DNA of 64,000 bases from Segetibacter sp. Its GTDB lineage: Bacteria > Bacteroidota > Bacteroidia > Chitinophagales > Chitinophagaceae. The stretch is from NCBI RefSeq assembly GCF_025963695.1, contig NZ_JAOQAH010000091.1, forward strand, positions 1 through 64,000, written 5' to 3'. The notes under the pieces are model-generated. The model was not told where the DNA came from, searched no databases, and worked only from the letters and a program-made list of their open reading frames with translations. Position numbers and translations under genes: made by a program. Shown here in pieces: positions 1 through 9,983 of this stretch (position 1 is its first letter; every line of letters begins with the position of its first letter).

Positions 1-4
1 GCAA

Positions 5-60
5 TTTTTTTTATACCAGCCTTTGTACTTTATTCAACATCGTTGTGTCACACACTTATA
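5..60 (-). repeat. Intergenic repeat, copy 1 (GTGACAC form)
   Basis: Read on the minus strand: core GTGACACAACGATG at 51-38, then TTGAATAAAGTACAAAGG, GCTGGTATA and an A-tract. It lies upstream of gldF. The core and tail match the other copies listed here. Confidence 0.8.
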
Positions 61-157
61 CTAGTGTTTATTTAATCAACATATAAATTTTTCATACTTC
101 TTCTCATCTCCGTCTTATAACATTGCTATTACTTTTCTTATTCTTAGTTTTGAATTT

Positions 158-880
158 ATGTGGATTATTTGCATGAAAGAGTGGAGGCAGTTTTTTAGCA
201 GCCTGACCGGTTATATTGCCATTATTCTCTTCCTGTTGTTAATGGGTTTATTCTTGTTCGTTTTTCCTGACTCAAGCATTCTTGATTTTGGTTATGCAAC
301 CTTAGATAACTTTTTTAGCCTAGCTCCTTATATCATGCTTTTTCTTGTGCCTACCATTACTATGCGCAGCATTGCGGATGAATACAAAAGTGGCACTTTC
401 GAAATTTTAAAAACATTGCCTCTCAGCCCTTCAAAAATTGTTTGGGGAAAATATTTCGGCTGCCTTTTAGTGGTTGCAATGGCGCTGGTTCCTACTGTTA
501 TTTATGCAATCAGCATTCAGCAACTGAGCGCAAAAGGCGGAATTGATGTTGGTGGCGCGATTGGAAGTTATATCGGTTTGTTAATGCTGGCAGCTGTTTA
601 TACCGCAGTCGGTATTTGTACCAGCAGTTTTACCAATAATACTGTTGTGGCTTTTATCATGGCTGCCTTTGTTTGTTTTTTGTTGTATAGTGGATTTGCT
701 GCTGTAAGCAAACTTCCCGTGTTTGCCAACGGAGCTGATTATTACATTGGTATGTTAGGTATAGACTTTCATTACAGAAGTATTAGCAGGGGAGTAATCG
801 ATACAAGAGATGTTGTATATTTTCTGGCAGTAATCTTTTTGTTTTTACTGATTACCCAAAGAAATTTGGCGAGTAGGTAA
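158..880 (+). CDS. gldF: Gliding motility ABC transporter permease GldF
   Basis: Membrane permease of the Gld ABC transporter, which in gliding Bacteroidota works with the ATPase GldA and with GldG. The 240 residues hold six hydrophobic segments, and the loop after the second (MRSIADEYKSGTFEILKT) is typical of ABC-2 type permeases. Length matches GldF. The ATG at 158 gives an N-terminus like that of known GldF proteins; a second ATG at 173 is possible. gldG follows after an unusually long 220-bp gap that holds a repeat copy. No gldA is visible here. The family call is firm; the presence of gldFG does not prove that the cell glides. Confidence 0.9.
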   Translation: MWIICMKEWRQFFSSLTGYIAIILFLLLMGLFLFVFPDSSILDFGYATLDNFFSLAPYIMLFLVPTITMRSIADEYKSGTFEILKTLPLSPSKIVWGKYFGCLLVVAMALVPTVIYAISIQQLSAKGGIDVGGAIGSYIGLLMLAAVYTAVGICTSSFTNNTVVAFIMAAFVCFLLYSGFAAVSKLPVFANGADYYIGMLGIDFHYRSISRGVIDTRDVVYFLAVIFLFLLITQRNLASR

Positions 881-1020
881 CACCTATAAACCCCCTTGAT
901 GGGGCTTTAAAGCGGGAGCCTTGATTTTAAAATTCGGCGTTTGATAAGAGACAGTTTTTGTATTGCAGAAAGCCGTCTTTTTAACGGGAATGAGGGAGAG
1001 GTTGGTGAATAAAAAACCGG

Positions 1021-1081
1021 AAGTACAAGTGAGTGACACAACAATGCTTGATTGAAAAACTTAGGCTGGTAACCAAAAAAA
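1021..1081 (+). repeat. Intergenic repeat, copy 2 (GTGACAC form), between gldF and gldG
   Basis: Head GTACAAGTGA, core GTGACACAACAATG at 1033-1046, then GGCTGGTAACC and an A-tract ending about 20 bases before the gldG start. The A-tract faces the downstream gene, unlike most copies. Confidence 0.8.
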
Positions 1082-1100
1082 GATTGGAAAAAGTATAAAA

Positions 1101-2813
1101 ATGTTTGAAAAAGTATTGAAGAATAAATGGTGGTGGGTATGGCTTTCATTGCTCTTTGTTGCCGTGATTTACCTGGCTTCACTATCGCATTTTAGAATTG
1201 ATCTTACCAAAGAAAAACGCTTTTCTTTAAGCAATTCTACCAAACGGGTATTGAAAGAATTGGACGAGCCGGTAATGATCGACATATATCTAACCGGTGA
1301 CTTAAGCGCAGGCTTTAAAAAACTAAGCGTTGCAAGCGACGAATTACTGGGTGAATTTAAAGAGTATGCAAAGGGGAATTTGCAATATCGGTTTATAAGA
1401 CCAGGAGAAGGTTTGCCCGATACATTGCGATACGAGGTGTACGACAGCCTGGTAAGAATGGGAATAAAACCTTTTAATAACCAGGTAACTGCCAAGGAGG
1501 GCGAAGAAAAAACAGAGCGATTGATTTTTCCGGCGGCAACGGTAATGTATGGTGGTCGGCAACTACCTGTGGATTTAACAAGCGGAAAAAGTGGGATGGA
1601 TGAAGAAAGTACACTGAACTATAGCGAGGCGTTGCTGGAATTTAAATTTGCAGATGCTATAGACAAGTTAACGAGAAAAGAGTTTCCGATTGTAGCTTAT
1701 GCAGCTGGAAACGGTGAGCCCCTGCCTCCCAACGGGAAGATTAAAGACCTGTTTGTAACAATGAGTAAGAATTACAGGTTTGGAGTTATTGACGTGAAAT
1801 CGGGCAGGCTTGATGCTGATACAATTAATGCACTGCTGATTGTAAAACCTTCAGAAACTTTTACAGAAGTAGAAAAGCTAAAAATTGACCAATATATTAT
1901 GCAGGGCGGAAATGTGATTTGGTTTGTTGATAAGCTGTATGCCGAAATGGATAGTTTATTAAGGGCTCAGTCTGACTTTGTAGCTTTTGACAAAAACCTG
2001 AATGTTGATGATATTTTATTTAAATATGGAGTTCGGATAAACGGTGACCTGGTGCAGGATTTAAAATCTGCAAAGCAGCCGTTGGTAGTAGGGCAGGTGG
2101 GTAACCAGCCGCAGATACAACGCCTGCCTTTTCCATATTATCCGCTGTTGAGTTCGCCTTCAACACATCCCGTTGCCAAAAATTTAGATGACGTGCTCAG
2201 TATTTTTCCCGGATCAATTGATACAGTAAAAGCTACCGGTATTAAAAAGACAATATTACTTGCCAGCGATACTAATAGCCGTTCTTTAAGTACCCCGGCA
2301 ATAGTTAGTCTTCAGTCGGTTAAGAATGAGGAGGATTTGAGACTTTTTAGAAGAAGCTACATTCCTGTCGCTGTTTTACTTGAAGGAAAATTTACTTCAT
2401 TGTTTGCTAACAGACTTACCAATGAGTTAAGAGACTCTCTTTCAACCTTTACGGCCAAACCTTTTTTGCCTGCCGCTGTCAAGGAAGGAAAACAGATTGT
2501 AGTAAGTGATGGCGACATTGTAACCAACGTGGTCACAGAAAGTGATGGAGCTTTGCCGATGGGAGTACAACAGTATGAAAATTATCCCTTCGCTAATAAA
2601 GAGTTTTTGATGAATGCCGTAGACTATTTGGTTAACCCAAACGGTGTTTTGGAAAGTCGCAGTAAAGATTTTACCCTTCGTTTGCTGGACAAACAGAAAA
2701 TACTTACCCAAAAAACCATGTGGCAAATGGTGAATATCGTATTGCCAATTCTGCTTGTGGTGCTTTTTGGTTGGTTATATCAGCTTAAAAGAAAGAAGCG
2801 TTTCGCTAGCTAG
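1101..2813 (+). CDS. gldG: Gliding motility ABC transporter auxiliary protein GldG
   Basis: Auxiliary subunit of the Gld ABC transporter. One membrane helix lies near residues 11-28, a long periplasmic domain follows, and a second helix lies at the C-terminus (about 540-560) before a basic tail. This is the layout of GldG and of the ABC-transporter auxiliary domain. The opening after the first helix (SHFRIDLTKEKRFSLS) is characteristic, and 570 residues is normal. The ATG at 1101 directly follows the A-tract of a repeat copy. It probably shares transcription with gldF, but the 220-bp gap makes a separate promoter possible. Confidence 0.92.
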   Translation: MFEKVLKNKWWWVWLSLLFVAVIYLASLSHFRIDLTKEKRFSLSNSTKRVLKELDEPVMIDIYLTGDLSAGFKKLSVASDELLGEFKEYAKGNLQYRFIRPGEGLPDTLRYEVYDSLVRMGIKPFNNQVTAKEGEEKTERLIFPAATVMYGGRQLPVDLTSGKSGMDEESTLNYSEALLEFKFADAIDKLTRKEFPIVAYAAGNGEPLPPNGKIKDLFVTMSKNYRFGVIDVKSGRLDADTINALLIVKPSETFTEVEKLKIDQYIMQGGNVIWFVDKLYAEMDSLLRAQSDFVAFDKNLNVDDILFKYGVRINGDLVQDLKSAKQPLVVGQVGNQPQIQRLPFPYYPLLSSPSTHPVAKNLDDVLSIFPGSIDTVKATGIKKTILLASDTNSRSLSTPAIVSLQSVKNEEDLRLFRRSYIPVAVLLEGKFTSLFANRLTNELRDSLSTFTAKPFLPAAVKEGKQIVVSDGDIVTNVVTESDGALPMGVQQYENYPFANKEFLMNAVDYLVNPNGVLESRSKDFTLRLLDKQKILTQKTMWQMVNIVLPILLVVLFGWLYQLKRKKRFAS

Positions 2814-2919
2814 TGTTTCTTGTAATTTCAGTGTAAATCCTCTTACAAAAAAGCCTTCACGTTTTTACCTCTATTTTCTGCAACGCTTTATTGACCGGTT
2901 ACTTTGCCATAATTACCTG

Positions 2920-2927
2920 TATTTTTG
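2920..2927 (+). promoter_or_regulatory. Putative -7 element of the terC-like gene
   Basis: TATTTTTG matches the Bacteroidota -7 consensus TAnnTTTG and lies 20 bases before the ATG at 2948. No well-spaced -33 TTTG was found, so this is tentative. Confidence 0.4.
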
Positions 2928-2947
2928 CATTCTAATTACTAAGGTCG

Positions 2948-3922
2948 ATGTTGGAAAATAAAATGACGTATGCGATTTTTATAATTGTTATAATCGCTGC
3001 ATTAGTACTGGATTTAGGATTATTAAGTAAAAAAAATAAGACTATAACAATTAAGAAGGCACTGGTGCAAACCGGTTTTTGGGTTGTTCTATCTCTTGCT
3101 TTTTTCGCGTTTCTATGGGTTGACAAAAGTAGCATTGTAGCCACTAAATACATTACCGCCTACTTAATGGAGTGGAGTCTCAGTATTGATAATATTTTTG
3201 TTTTCATACTTATTTTTTCTTTTTTCAAGGTGAAGGAATCTGATGCAGGCCGCGCGTTATTGATCGGGATCTTACTGGCCATCATTTTCAGGATTTTATT
3301 TATCGCAGTAGGCATCGAACTGATAGATCGTTTTCATTGGATCATGTATTTTTTTGGAGCCTTCCTTATTTATACCGGCTTTAAACTTTTTTTTCAAAAT
3401 GAAGAGGAAGAGTATCACCCGGAAAACAGCAAGATCTACCTGTTTATGCGAAGGGTTTTCCGGCTAACGGATGCAGAACCTAAAGGGCGTTTTATAATCA
3501 GTTCTAAAGGAAAAATATATTTTACGATGCTAAGTATGGTAGTGGTTATGCTTGCTGCTACTGATATTGTTTTTGCGCTCGACAGCATTCCTACAGTTGT
3601 ATCGCTGGTAAGAGAGCGTCCTGATGTTCCTTTTACTGCAGATGATATTATGGTTATTTATTCGTCAAACATTTTTGCCATCTTAGGCCTTCGTAGTCTT
3701 TTCTTTTTGTTGCGCGGGGCAGTTGACAAATTCAGTTATCTGCAGCAAGGTATAGCTGTAGTGTTAGTATTTATTGGGGTAAAGATGTTGATGGAATATT
3801 TCGACATTCATATTTCTATTTACATTTCACTGGCAGTAATTATAGTTTGTCTCGTTTCTGCCATAGTTTTCTCGATGTATAAAACCAAGAATAGCGGCGC
3901 TATCAAGCACGAAAGTTTGTAA
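2948..3922 (+). CDS. TerC/Alx family integral membrane protein
   Basis: Polytopic protein of 324 residues in the TerC family, whose members are linked to manganese and other metal export. The family's acidic membrane motifs are visible: SLSIDNIFVF near residue 78, ATDIVFALDSIP near 200, and YSSNIFAILGLRSLFF near 238. The cytoplasmic stretch NEEEEYHPENSK between membrane blocks is typical of the Alx subgroup. murF-alr starts 15 bases after its stop, so the two are probably co-transcribed. Substrate cannot be read from the sequence. Confidence 0.9.
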   Translation: MLENKMTYAIFIIVIIAALVLDLGLLSKKNKTITIKKALVQTGFWVVLSLAFFAFLWVDKSSIVATKYITAYLMEWSLSIDNIFVFILIFSFFKVKESDAGRALLIGILLAIIFRILFIAVGIELIDRFHWIMYFFGAFLIYTGFKLFFQNEEEEYHPENSKIYLFMRRVFRLTDAEPKGRFIISSKGKIYFTMLSMVVVMLAATDIVFALDSIPTVVSLVRERPDVPFTADDIMVIYSSNIFAILGLRSLFFLLRGAVDKFSYLQQGIAVVLVFIGVKMLMEYFDIHISIYISLAVIIVCLVSAIVFSMYKTKNSGAIKHESL

Positions 3923-3937
3923 TAACTTAATTAATTA

Positions 3938-6415
3938 TTGTTCTCCACCTTGCCTTATTCCATAAAAGATATATCTGAGGTTATAAGTGAAGATGCGAAA
4001 ATTGCTGACGCTTCAACTGTAATAGAGTTCCTTCTTATTGACAGCCGTCGCTTGGTATTTCCGGCAACAACCTTATTTTTTGCCCTCTCAAGCGCACGAA
4101 GAAGGGGCGAAGCTTTTGTTGAAGAATTGTATAAATCGGGTGTAAAAAGTTTTGTAGTTTCCAAAAACTTTGACCCTGCTAATTTCCCCGAAGCAAACTT
4201 TTTATTTGTTGATAGTCCATTGCAGGCATTGCAGAAACTGGCAGCGTTTCATAGAAAACAATTTCAAATACCTGTTATTGGTATTACCGGAAGCAACGGT
4301 AAAACTATTGTGAAGGAGTGGTTGTACCAGTTATTGCAAGACGACTATAATATTGTAAGAAGTCCTAAAAGTTACAACTCGCAAATAGGAGTTCCGCTTA
4401 GTGTGTGGCAATTGAGCGAATCAAATACACTTGCCATTTTTGAAGCCGGTATTTCAGAGGTCGGAGAAATGGATGTGCTTGAAGAAGTCATTCATCCAAC
4501 CATCGGTATACTTACCAATGTGGGTGCTGCACACAGTGCAGGCTTTGACAGCAAAGAACAAAAGGTGCATGAAAAGTTAAAGCTGTTCAAAAGCGCTTAC
4601 ACAATCGTTTCTAACAACCAGGATCCAATTATTAATGCGGCTATTTCAACCAGGAAAAAAGAAGACCTTTTTATATGGGGAAACGGAGACGCAGACTTGC
4701 AGATTATTGATGTTGAAAAGAGCGAGAAGCAAAGTTTAATAACAGGTAGTTACAATGGTAGCCCTGTTAATATTTTGATTCCATTTACAGACAATGCATC
4801 TGTAGAGAATTCTATTACGTGCTGGGCCCTATTATTATACCTGAAAGTTGCCGACGACACTATTGCAAAGCGAATGCTCCAACTGCAGTCCGTAGAGATG
4901 CGGTTGCAATTAAAAAAGGGAATTAATAACTGTTCGATAATTAATGATAGTTATAGCAACGACCTGAGCAGTCTTAGAATGGCCCTCGATTTCCTGCACC
5001 AGCAGGCCGGAAACCAATCTACCACTGTTATTCTTTCTGACCTTGGCGAAACTACCAGCTCCGAGGAACAATATCATAAAGTGTTGCAGGCGCTAATTCA
5101 GCATAGAGTACATAAATTTATTGGCATTGGGCCCCGGCTGGCAGCGTTGCAATCGCTCTTTGGAAGTGCTATTCCTCAATCTTTTTTTTATAATTCGGTC
5201 GATACATTTACGCATCAATTTTTAAATATCCGGTTTAGGGATGAAGTAATACTATTGAAAGGAGCAAGGGCTTTTGAGTTTGAACAAATAAACCTGTTAT
5301 TTGAACAAAAAGTGCATCAGACAGTGCTCGAGGTAAACCTATCTGCCATGGCTCATAACCTAAAGGAATACCAGCGGTATGTACAACCGGCAACAAAGGT
5401 GATGGCCATGGTAAAGGCATTTAGTTATGGTAGTGGTAGTGCTGAAGTGGCAAGCGTACTGCAGTATCATAAGGTGGACTACCTGGCAGTCGCATATGCA
5501 GATGAAGGGGTAGAACTGCGAAAGGCAGGTATAAAATTGCCGATAATGGTAATGAATCCTGAAAACATTACATTTCAATCGCTCATCACATATAATCTGG
5601 AGCCGGAGATGTATTCCTTCGCAATTCTTAAAGCTTTTAATAAATACTTACAAAATGAGGGCTTTCAACAATTTCATGTTCATATTAAGATAGATACAGG
5701 AATGCATCGCCTTGGGTTTGAAGAGGAGGACATAAATGAACTTGTAGACTTTCTAAGTGAAAACCCGAGGCTGGTAGTTAAGAGTGTTTTTAGTCACCTC
5801 GCGGCAAGTGAAAGTGCAACCCACGATGCGTTTACCACGCACCAAGTCGGGCTGTTCTTACAGACTTGTGATAAAATTAAAATTGCTACCGGGTATTCCT
5901 TTATCCGGCATATTTCAAACTCTGCCGCCATCTTTCGATATCCCCAGTTTCAGTTCGAAATGGTGAGGTTAGGCATAGGTCTATATGGCGTAGACAGTAG
6001 TGCCGAAAAGGTATTATCCCTTCAGCCTGTGGCTTCACTGCGTTCAACCATTGCACAAATTCGCAAAGTTAAAAAAGGCGAAACGGTGGGTTATAGCCGC
6101 CGGGGATTTGTAAACAGAGACAGCCTGATTGCTACCATCAGGATTGGTTACGCGGATGGCTTCAGCAGAAAGTTGGGTAATGGGGTAGGACGTGTATTCA
6201 TCAACGGTAATCTTGCACCTGTAGTGGGTAGTGTATGTATGGACATGACCATGATCGATATCACGGATATTGCCGGTGTCGAGGAAGGAGACGAAGTTGA
6301 AATATTTGGTACGAACCTTACAGTAGAGGAGGTGGCCAAACTCTGCGACACCATTCCCTACGAGATTATGACAAGTGTGAGTCAGCGTGTAAAGCGCGAG
6401 TACTATCAAGAATAG
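3938..6415 (+). CDS. murF-alr: Bifunctional MurF ligase / alanine racemase
   Basis: Fusion of two cell-wall enzymes. The N-terminal half is UDP-MurNAc-tripeptide:D-Ala-D-Ala ligase, with ATP loop GITGSNGKT at about 114-122. The C-terminal half, from about 463, is a PLP alanine racemase: the PLP lysine is K493 in MVKAFSYGSG, the likely catalytic tyrosine is Y719 in VGYSRRG, and RIGYADGFSR and CMDMTMID follow. One chain could thus make D-alanine and add D-Ala-D-Ala to the precursor. The fusion is known in Bacteroidota. There is no ATG near the start; TTG at 3938, or in-frame TTG at 3950, must initiate. It follows the terC-like gene closely. Confidence 0.95.
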   Translation: MFSTLPYSIKDISEVISEDAKIADASTVIEFLLIDSRRLVFPATTLFFALSSARRRGEAFVEELYKSGVKSFVVSKNFDPANFPEANFLFVDSPLQALQKLAAFHRKQFQIPVIGITGSNGKTIVKEWLYQLLQDDYNIVRSPKSYNSQIGVPLSVWQLSESNTLAIFEAGISEVGEMDVLEEVIHPTIGILTNVGAAHSAGFDSKEQKVHEKLKLFKSAYTIVSNNQDPIINAAISTRKKEDLFIWGNGDADLQIIDVEKSEKQSLITGSYNGSPVNILIPFTDNASVENSITCWALLLYLKVADDTIAKRMLQLQSVEMRLQLKKGINNCSIINDSYSNDLSSLRMALDFLHQQAGNQSTTVILSDLGETTSSEEQYHKVLQALIQHRVHKFIGIGPRLAALQSLFGSAIPQSFFYNSVDTFTHQFLNIRFRDEVILLKGARAFEFEQINLLFEQKVHQTVLEVNLSAMAHNLKEYQRYVQPATKVMAMVKAFSYGSGSAEVASVLQYHKVDYLAVAYADEGVELRKAGIKLPIMVMNPENITFQSLITYNLEPEMYSFAILKAFNKYLQNEGFQQFHVHIKIDTGMHRLGFEEEDINELVDFLSENPRLVVKSVFSHLAASESATHDAFTTHQVGLFLQTCDKIKIATGYSFIRHISNSAAIFRYPQFQFEMVRLGIGLYGVDSSAEKVLSLQPVASLRSTIAQIRKVKKGETVGYSRRGFVNRDSLIATIRIGYADGFSRKLGNGVGRVFINGNLAPVVGSVCMDMTMIDITDIAGVEEGDEVEIFGTNLTVEEVAKLCDTIPYEIMTSVSQRVKREYYQE

Positions 6416-6417
6416 GT

Positions 6418-6470
6418 TTGTTACAAGCTGTAGAAAATTTATTCAGCATTGTTGTGTCACTCACTTCAAC
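6418..6470 (-). repeat. Intergenic repeat, copy 3 (GTGACAC form)
   Basis: On the minus strand: core GTGACACAACAATG at 6460-6447, then CTGAATAAA and GCTTGTAACAAAC, ending 3 bases from the murF-alr stop. It sits in a convergent gap. Confidence 0.78.
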
Positions 6471-6659
6471 CGCATTTTTTTCAATTCAGCTTATTTCCTC
6501 TGCCCATTAATAATTGTACTTAAAACAGTACGTACCAGCAAAATAACCGTGCAATAGCGAATTAGCGAGGTGGCGCATTAGTAGTTAGGCACTTCAACAG
6601 ACTCTCCTTTGATTCTTATGATGTAGGTGTCGCACCAGCTAAACTTCTTGTTGATAAAC

Positions 6660-9600
6660 TTACCTGGTATTCATTTGTTGCAATCCATTTTCTTTTTTCA
6701 ACCCTGGCGCATACATTTCCTTCATGTTTTCCATTGTGTTTAATAAATTTTCTGCCATGTTTTTTTCCATTGCCATTGCTTCTGCTTTACTTCCATCTAA
6801 AGAATTATAAAAGTGTACCTGTTGTGTAAGATCATTTTTTACTGAGTTTTCAACCTTTTTTACAAGGTTTTTTGCATCAGCACGATAACAAGCTTCCAAA
6901 AAAGCCATCGCACTTCTATTGTGCATATTTCCCGCGCTGATGTGCCCGTAAGGAAAGTTGTATTCAGGCATCATTTTGTCAGCCTTTAGCAAAAATTTCC
7001 GGGCTTCTTCTTTACGACCTTTTGCTGCAAGATCGAAGGCGAGTTCAGCATAGGCACTTCTAATGCCAATCAGTTGGCGGCGATTTGGTTCGTCAAAATA
7101 AACACCGCGAATATTTGCATTGCCGGCAGTAAATTTATTCATCAACTTATCTGCCATCCAATCGGTATTAATGTTGTCTCCCTCAACAGGAACGAACCGG
7201 TAAGCAAGCCCATCCTTTCTTAAATAGCGGCCGAACCCCAACTCGTCATACTGTGAAGTGAAATATATAGGACGCTTCCATTTGTTAGCTGCAATCACGT
7301 TTAAAACAGCCAGGTCGTTTTTCATTAAAATATCTTTAGGGATATCAAACCGTACCTCACTTACCACGCTGTCTTTTGGATTAACTGTTCCGTTTTGCTT
7401 TACCAAGTTTACGTCAACTGGTATAGACACTTTATAAACCGGAAATGTATTAATCATTTCATTGCTGCCTGCCGGCATCATCTTACTTTGATCATCGCTG
7501 CCAACATAGTTTTTTAAAAGGTCGTATAAGTCGAAATACTGCTGGCCACTTACCCCGGGTATTGACCGGTAACGAACATAGTCTCTTTTACGGCCTTGTA
7601 TCTGTTCGGGCGACCATATCAAATCAACAGGATCGCTCTGGTTAATTTTATACCTCATTTGATTAATATACCAATCAGTTCCTGACAATGGATTAATCAC
7701 TACCCGTATATCCGGGCGAATACCTTCAACTTCCTGGGCGTACCACAAAGGGTAGGTGTCGTTGTCTCCGCCAGTAAAAAGGATAGCATTAGGCGCACAA
7801 CTTTCGAGATAGTCTTTAGCTGAATCTCTTGCCAGCTGCTTCTTACTTCTGTCATGGTCGTCCCACTCCTGCGAAGCCATCAACACCGGCACCGCAAGCA
7901 AGCAGACAACAGTTGCAAGGTTAGTGGCAGTAGTGCGATTGAGTTTTTTGGAAAGCCAGGCGGCAACAGGTAAAACACCCAAACCGATCCAGATAGCAAA
8001 CGCGTAAAATGAACCAACATAGGCGTAGTCTCTTTCCCTTGGCTGAAAGCCTGGCTGGTTGAGATAAATAACTACGGCAAAGCCGGTAAGGAGGAACAGG
8101 ATAAACACCACATTAAATTCTTTTCCTGATTTTTTACATTGATAAACAAGACCGGCAATACCAAGCAAGAAAGGAAGTAAGAAAAGTTTGTTATGAGCTT
8201 TATTGCTTTTACTGCTATCAGCCATCAGGCTTTGGTCGCCGTACATTATGTTGTCGATAAAAGAGATACCGGTTATCCAGTTTCCATCTCGTACATTTCC
8301 GGGAAACATCCCTTGTACATCATTTTGCCTTCCTGAAAAATTCCACATAAAATAGCGGAAATACATCCAGTATGTTTGGTAGCTAACAAAGAATGCAATG
8401 TTGTCTGCAAAATCAGGATCTCTTTCGTAAGTGCCGTCGGTGTTCTTGCCAATGTTTAAAAACTGAGCATAATAATCGCGGTGGTTTTGGTCGTTGCTTG
8501 CGTCCCAAACCCTGGGAAAGAGCATCATCTGGTTGTCGTCATACACATAATGCCCGTCCTTTCCATTTTCGGCATACTTGTTTTTGGCCTTAATATATTT
8601 TGTCGAAGTTTCTTTATAATCTATTGGGTCTGCCGTAAACTTTTGCCCATACACCAGGGGGAAGTCGCCATATTGCTCGCGGCTTAAGTAACCCTGTAAA
8701 CTTAAAGGATTATCTACGTTGAACATATCAACGGCAGGGTCTGCGTTGCTACGGACCATGGTTGTAATGTAGGTGCTGTAACCAACCAGCATGAACGTAA
8801 ACGACCAAAGCCCCAAACGAAGGAAAGATTGATTTTTTTTATTTGCCCACCCCAATCCGTATTTAATTAAAATTGCCAGCAAAACGAAAAAAGCAATAAA
8901 GCCGCTAAAAAATGGTAAGCCTAATGAATTCACGAAAAAGACGTCGAACGAACCTGCCCAAATAATCGTAAACTGGATAACTGCTTTTTGAACAATACCT
9001 GTAACAATGCACCCGATAGCGAAAGCGATCATGGCCCCTTTCTTCGTTGCCTTATATCGCTTGTAATAATACACCAGTACAATAGCAGGAATGGTTAACA
9101 GGTTTAATAAGTGCACGCCAATTGAAAGTCCTATCATAAAGGCGATGAAGATGATCCATCGGTCTGCGTTCACACCTGTTTGTGTTTCGCTGTCCACAGC
9201 ATGTTCCCATTTAAATATTGCCCAAAACACAATGGCTGTAAATACTGAACTTAAAGCATACACTTCGCCTTCAACTGCCGAAAACCAAAACGAATCGCTG
9301 AAGGTGTAAGCTAACGCACCCACAGCACCTGCCGCCATAACAGCTGTCAGGTCGGTCTTATCTAATGCTTGTTTGCCTGGCTGAATAATCTTTCTTGCAA
9401 AATGAGTAATTGTCCAAAAAAGGAAGAGGATGGTAAAGCCGCTCATTAACGCGCTCATCACATTTACCGCCCTGGCAGCAGTGTTTGGGTCATCGCCAAA
9501 AAGGATAATGAAGAAGCGTCCCAACAACACAAACAGCGGTGCTCCCGGTGGATGGGGCACTTGTAATTTGTATGCTGTACTTACAAACTCCCCACAGTCC

Positions 9601-9698
9601 CACAAGCTGCCGCCTGCCTCTGTTGTTAAAAGGTAAACAGCACATGCAATCATGCAAACTATCCAACCCGTAATGTTATTGACACGATTATAATTCAT
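6660..9698 (-). CDS. DUF2723 / GT117 (TMEM260-like) membrane protein
   Basis: Large polytopic protein of 1012 residues. The first 110 residues carry the DUF2723 signature: an early helix, the acidic pair in LWDCGEFVSTAYKL, and the proline run VPHPPGAPLF. DUF2723 belongs to glycosyltransferase family 117, related to O-mannosyltransferase TMEM260 and the GT-C fold. Many helices fill the first 600 residues; the C-terminal part is soluble and helical with a TPR-like stretch (about 890-960). A role in protein O-glycosylation is inferred from the family, not shown. It is preceded by a repeat copy and not tightly linked to a neighbour. Confidence 0.9.
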   Translation of the reverse strand: MNYNRVNNITGWIVCMIACAVYLLTTEAGGSLWDCGEFVSTAYKLQVPHPPGAPLFVLLGRFFIILFGDDPNTAARAVNVMSALMSGFTILFLFWTITHFARKIIQPGKQALDKTDLTAVMAAGAVGALAYTFSDSFWFSAVEGEVYALSSVFTAIVFWAIFKWEHAVDSETQTGVNADRWIIFIAFMIGLSIGVHLLNLLTIPAIVLVYYYKRYKATKKGAMIAFAIGCIVTGIVQKAVIQFTIIWAGSFDVFFVNSLGLPFFSGFIAFFVLLAILIKYGLGWANKKNQSFLRLGLWSFTFMLVGYSTYITTMVRSNADPAVDMFNVDNPLSLQGYLSREQYGDFPLVYGQKFTADPIDYKETSTKYIKAKNKYAENGKDGHYVYDDNQMMLFPRVWDASNDQNHRDYYAQFLNIGKNTDGTYERDPDFADNIAFFVSYQTYWMYFRYFMWNFSGRQNDVQGMFPGNVRDGNWITGISFIDNIMYGDQSLMADSSKSNKAHNKLFLLPFLLGIAGLVYQCKKSGKEFNVVFILFLLTGFAVVIYLNQPGFQPRERDYAYVGSFYAFAIWIGLGVLPVAAWLSKKLNRTTATNLATVVCLLAVPVLMASQEWDDHDRSKKQLARDSAKDYLESCAPNAILFTGGDNDTYPLWYAQEVEGIRPDIRVVINPLSGTDWYINQMRYKINQSDPVDLIWSPEQIQGRKRDYVRYRSIPGVSGQQYFDLYDLLKNYVGSDDQSKMMPAGSNEMINTFPVYKVSIPVDVNLVKQNGTVNPKDSVVSEVRFDIPKDILMKNDLAVLNVIAANKWKRPIYFTSQYDELGFGRYLRKDGLAYRFVPVEGDNINTDWMADKLMNKFTAGNANIRGVYFDEPNRRQLIGIRSAYAELAFDLAAKGRKEEARKFLLKADKMMPEYNFPYGHISAGNMHNRSAMAFLEACYRADAKNLVKKVENSVKNDLTQQVHFYNSLDGSKAEAMAMEKNMAENLLNTMENMKEMYAPGLKKENGLQQMNTR

Positions 9699-9844
9699 TG
9701 TATTTATGGTATTTTTTTTGGCAATAGATTTCCTGCTCCAGGCTTAAAGGGTGACTAGAATAAGTGGCAATCGAGAAATGTGATGGAGATTTATAACATG
9801 GCGAAGTCGCGGTTATCTCTGATGACTGTTATACTATTGTATAT

Positions 9845-9905
9845 TTTGGTATCGGGCAATAGGAATGCTATTAGACATCGTTGTGTCACGCTCGTGTACT
9901 TTTTG
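9845..9905 (-). repeat. Intergenic repeat, copy 4 (GTGACAC form)
   Basis: On the minus strand: GTACACGAGC, core GTGACACAACGATG at 9889-9876, TCTAATAGCATT and GCCCGATACC. The A-tract is weak. It lies between the M56 gene and the DUF2723 gene with its tail toward the downstream start, which is the minority orientation. Confidence 0.7.
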
Positions 9906-9983
9906 TACTCGTGCAGCAAGGTTCGGAGTTGAACATATCTGTATCTAAAACCCGTGTTCTTTAATGATCCGGGAAGCGGTTGA

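Noticed and set aside
9880-9910. CRISPR-like spacing of repeats
   Set aside because: Repeats are dispersed singly between genes, not in a spaced array, and no cas gene is present.
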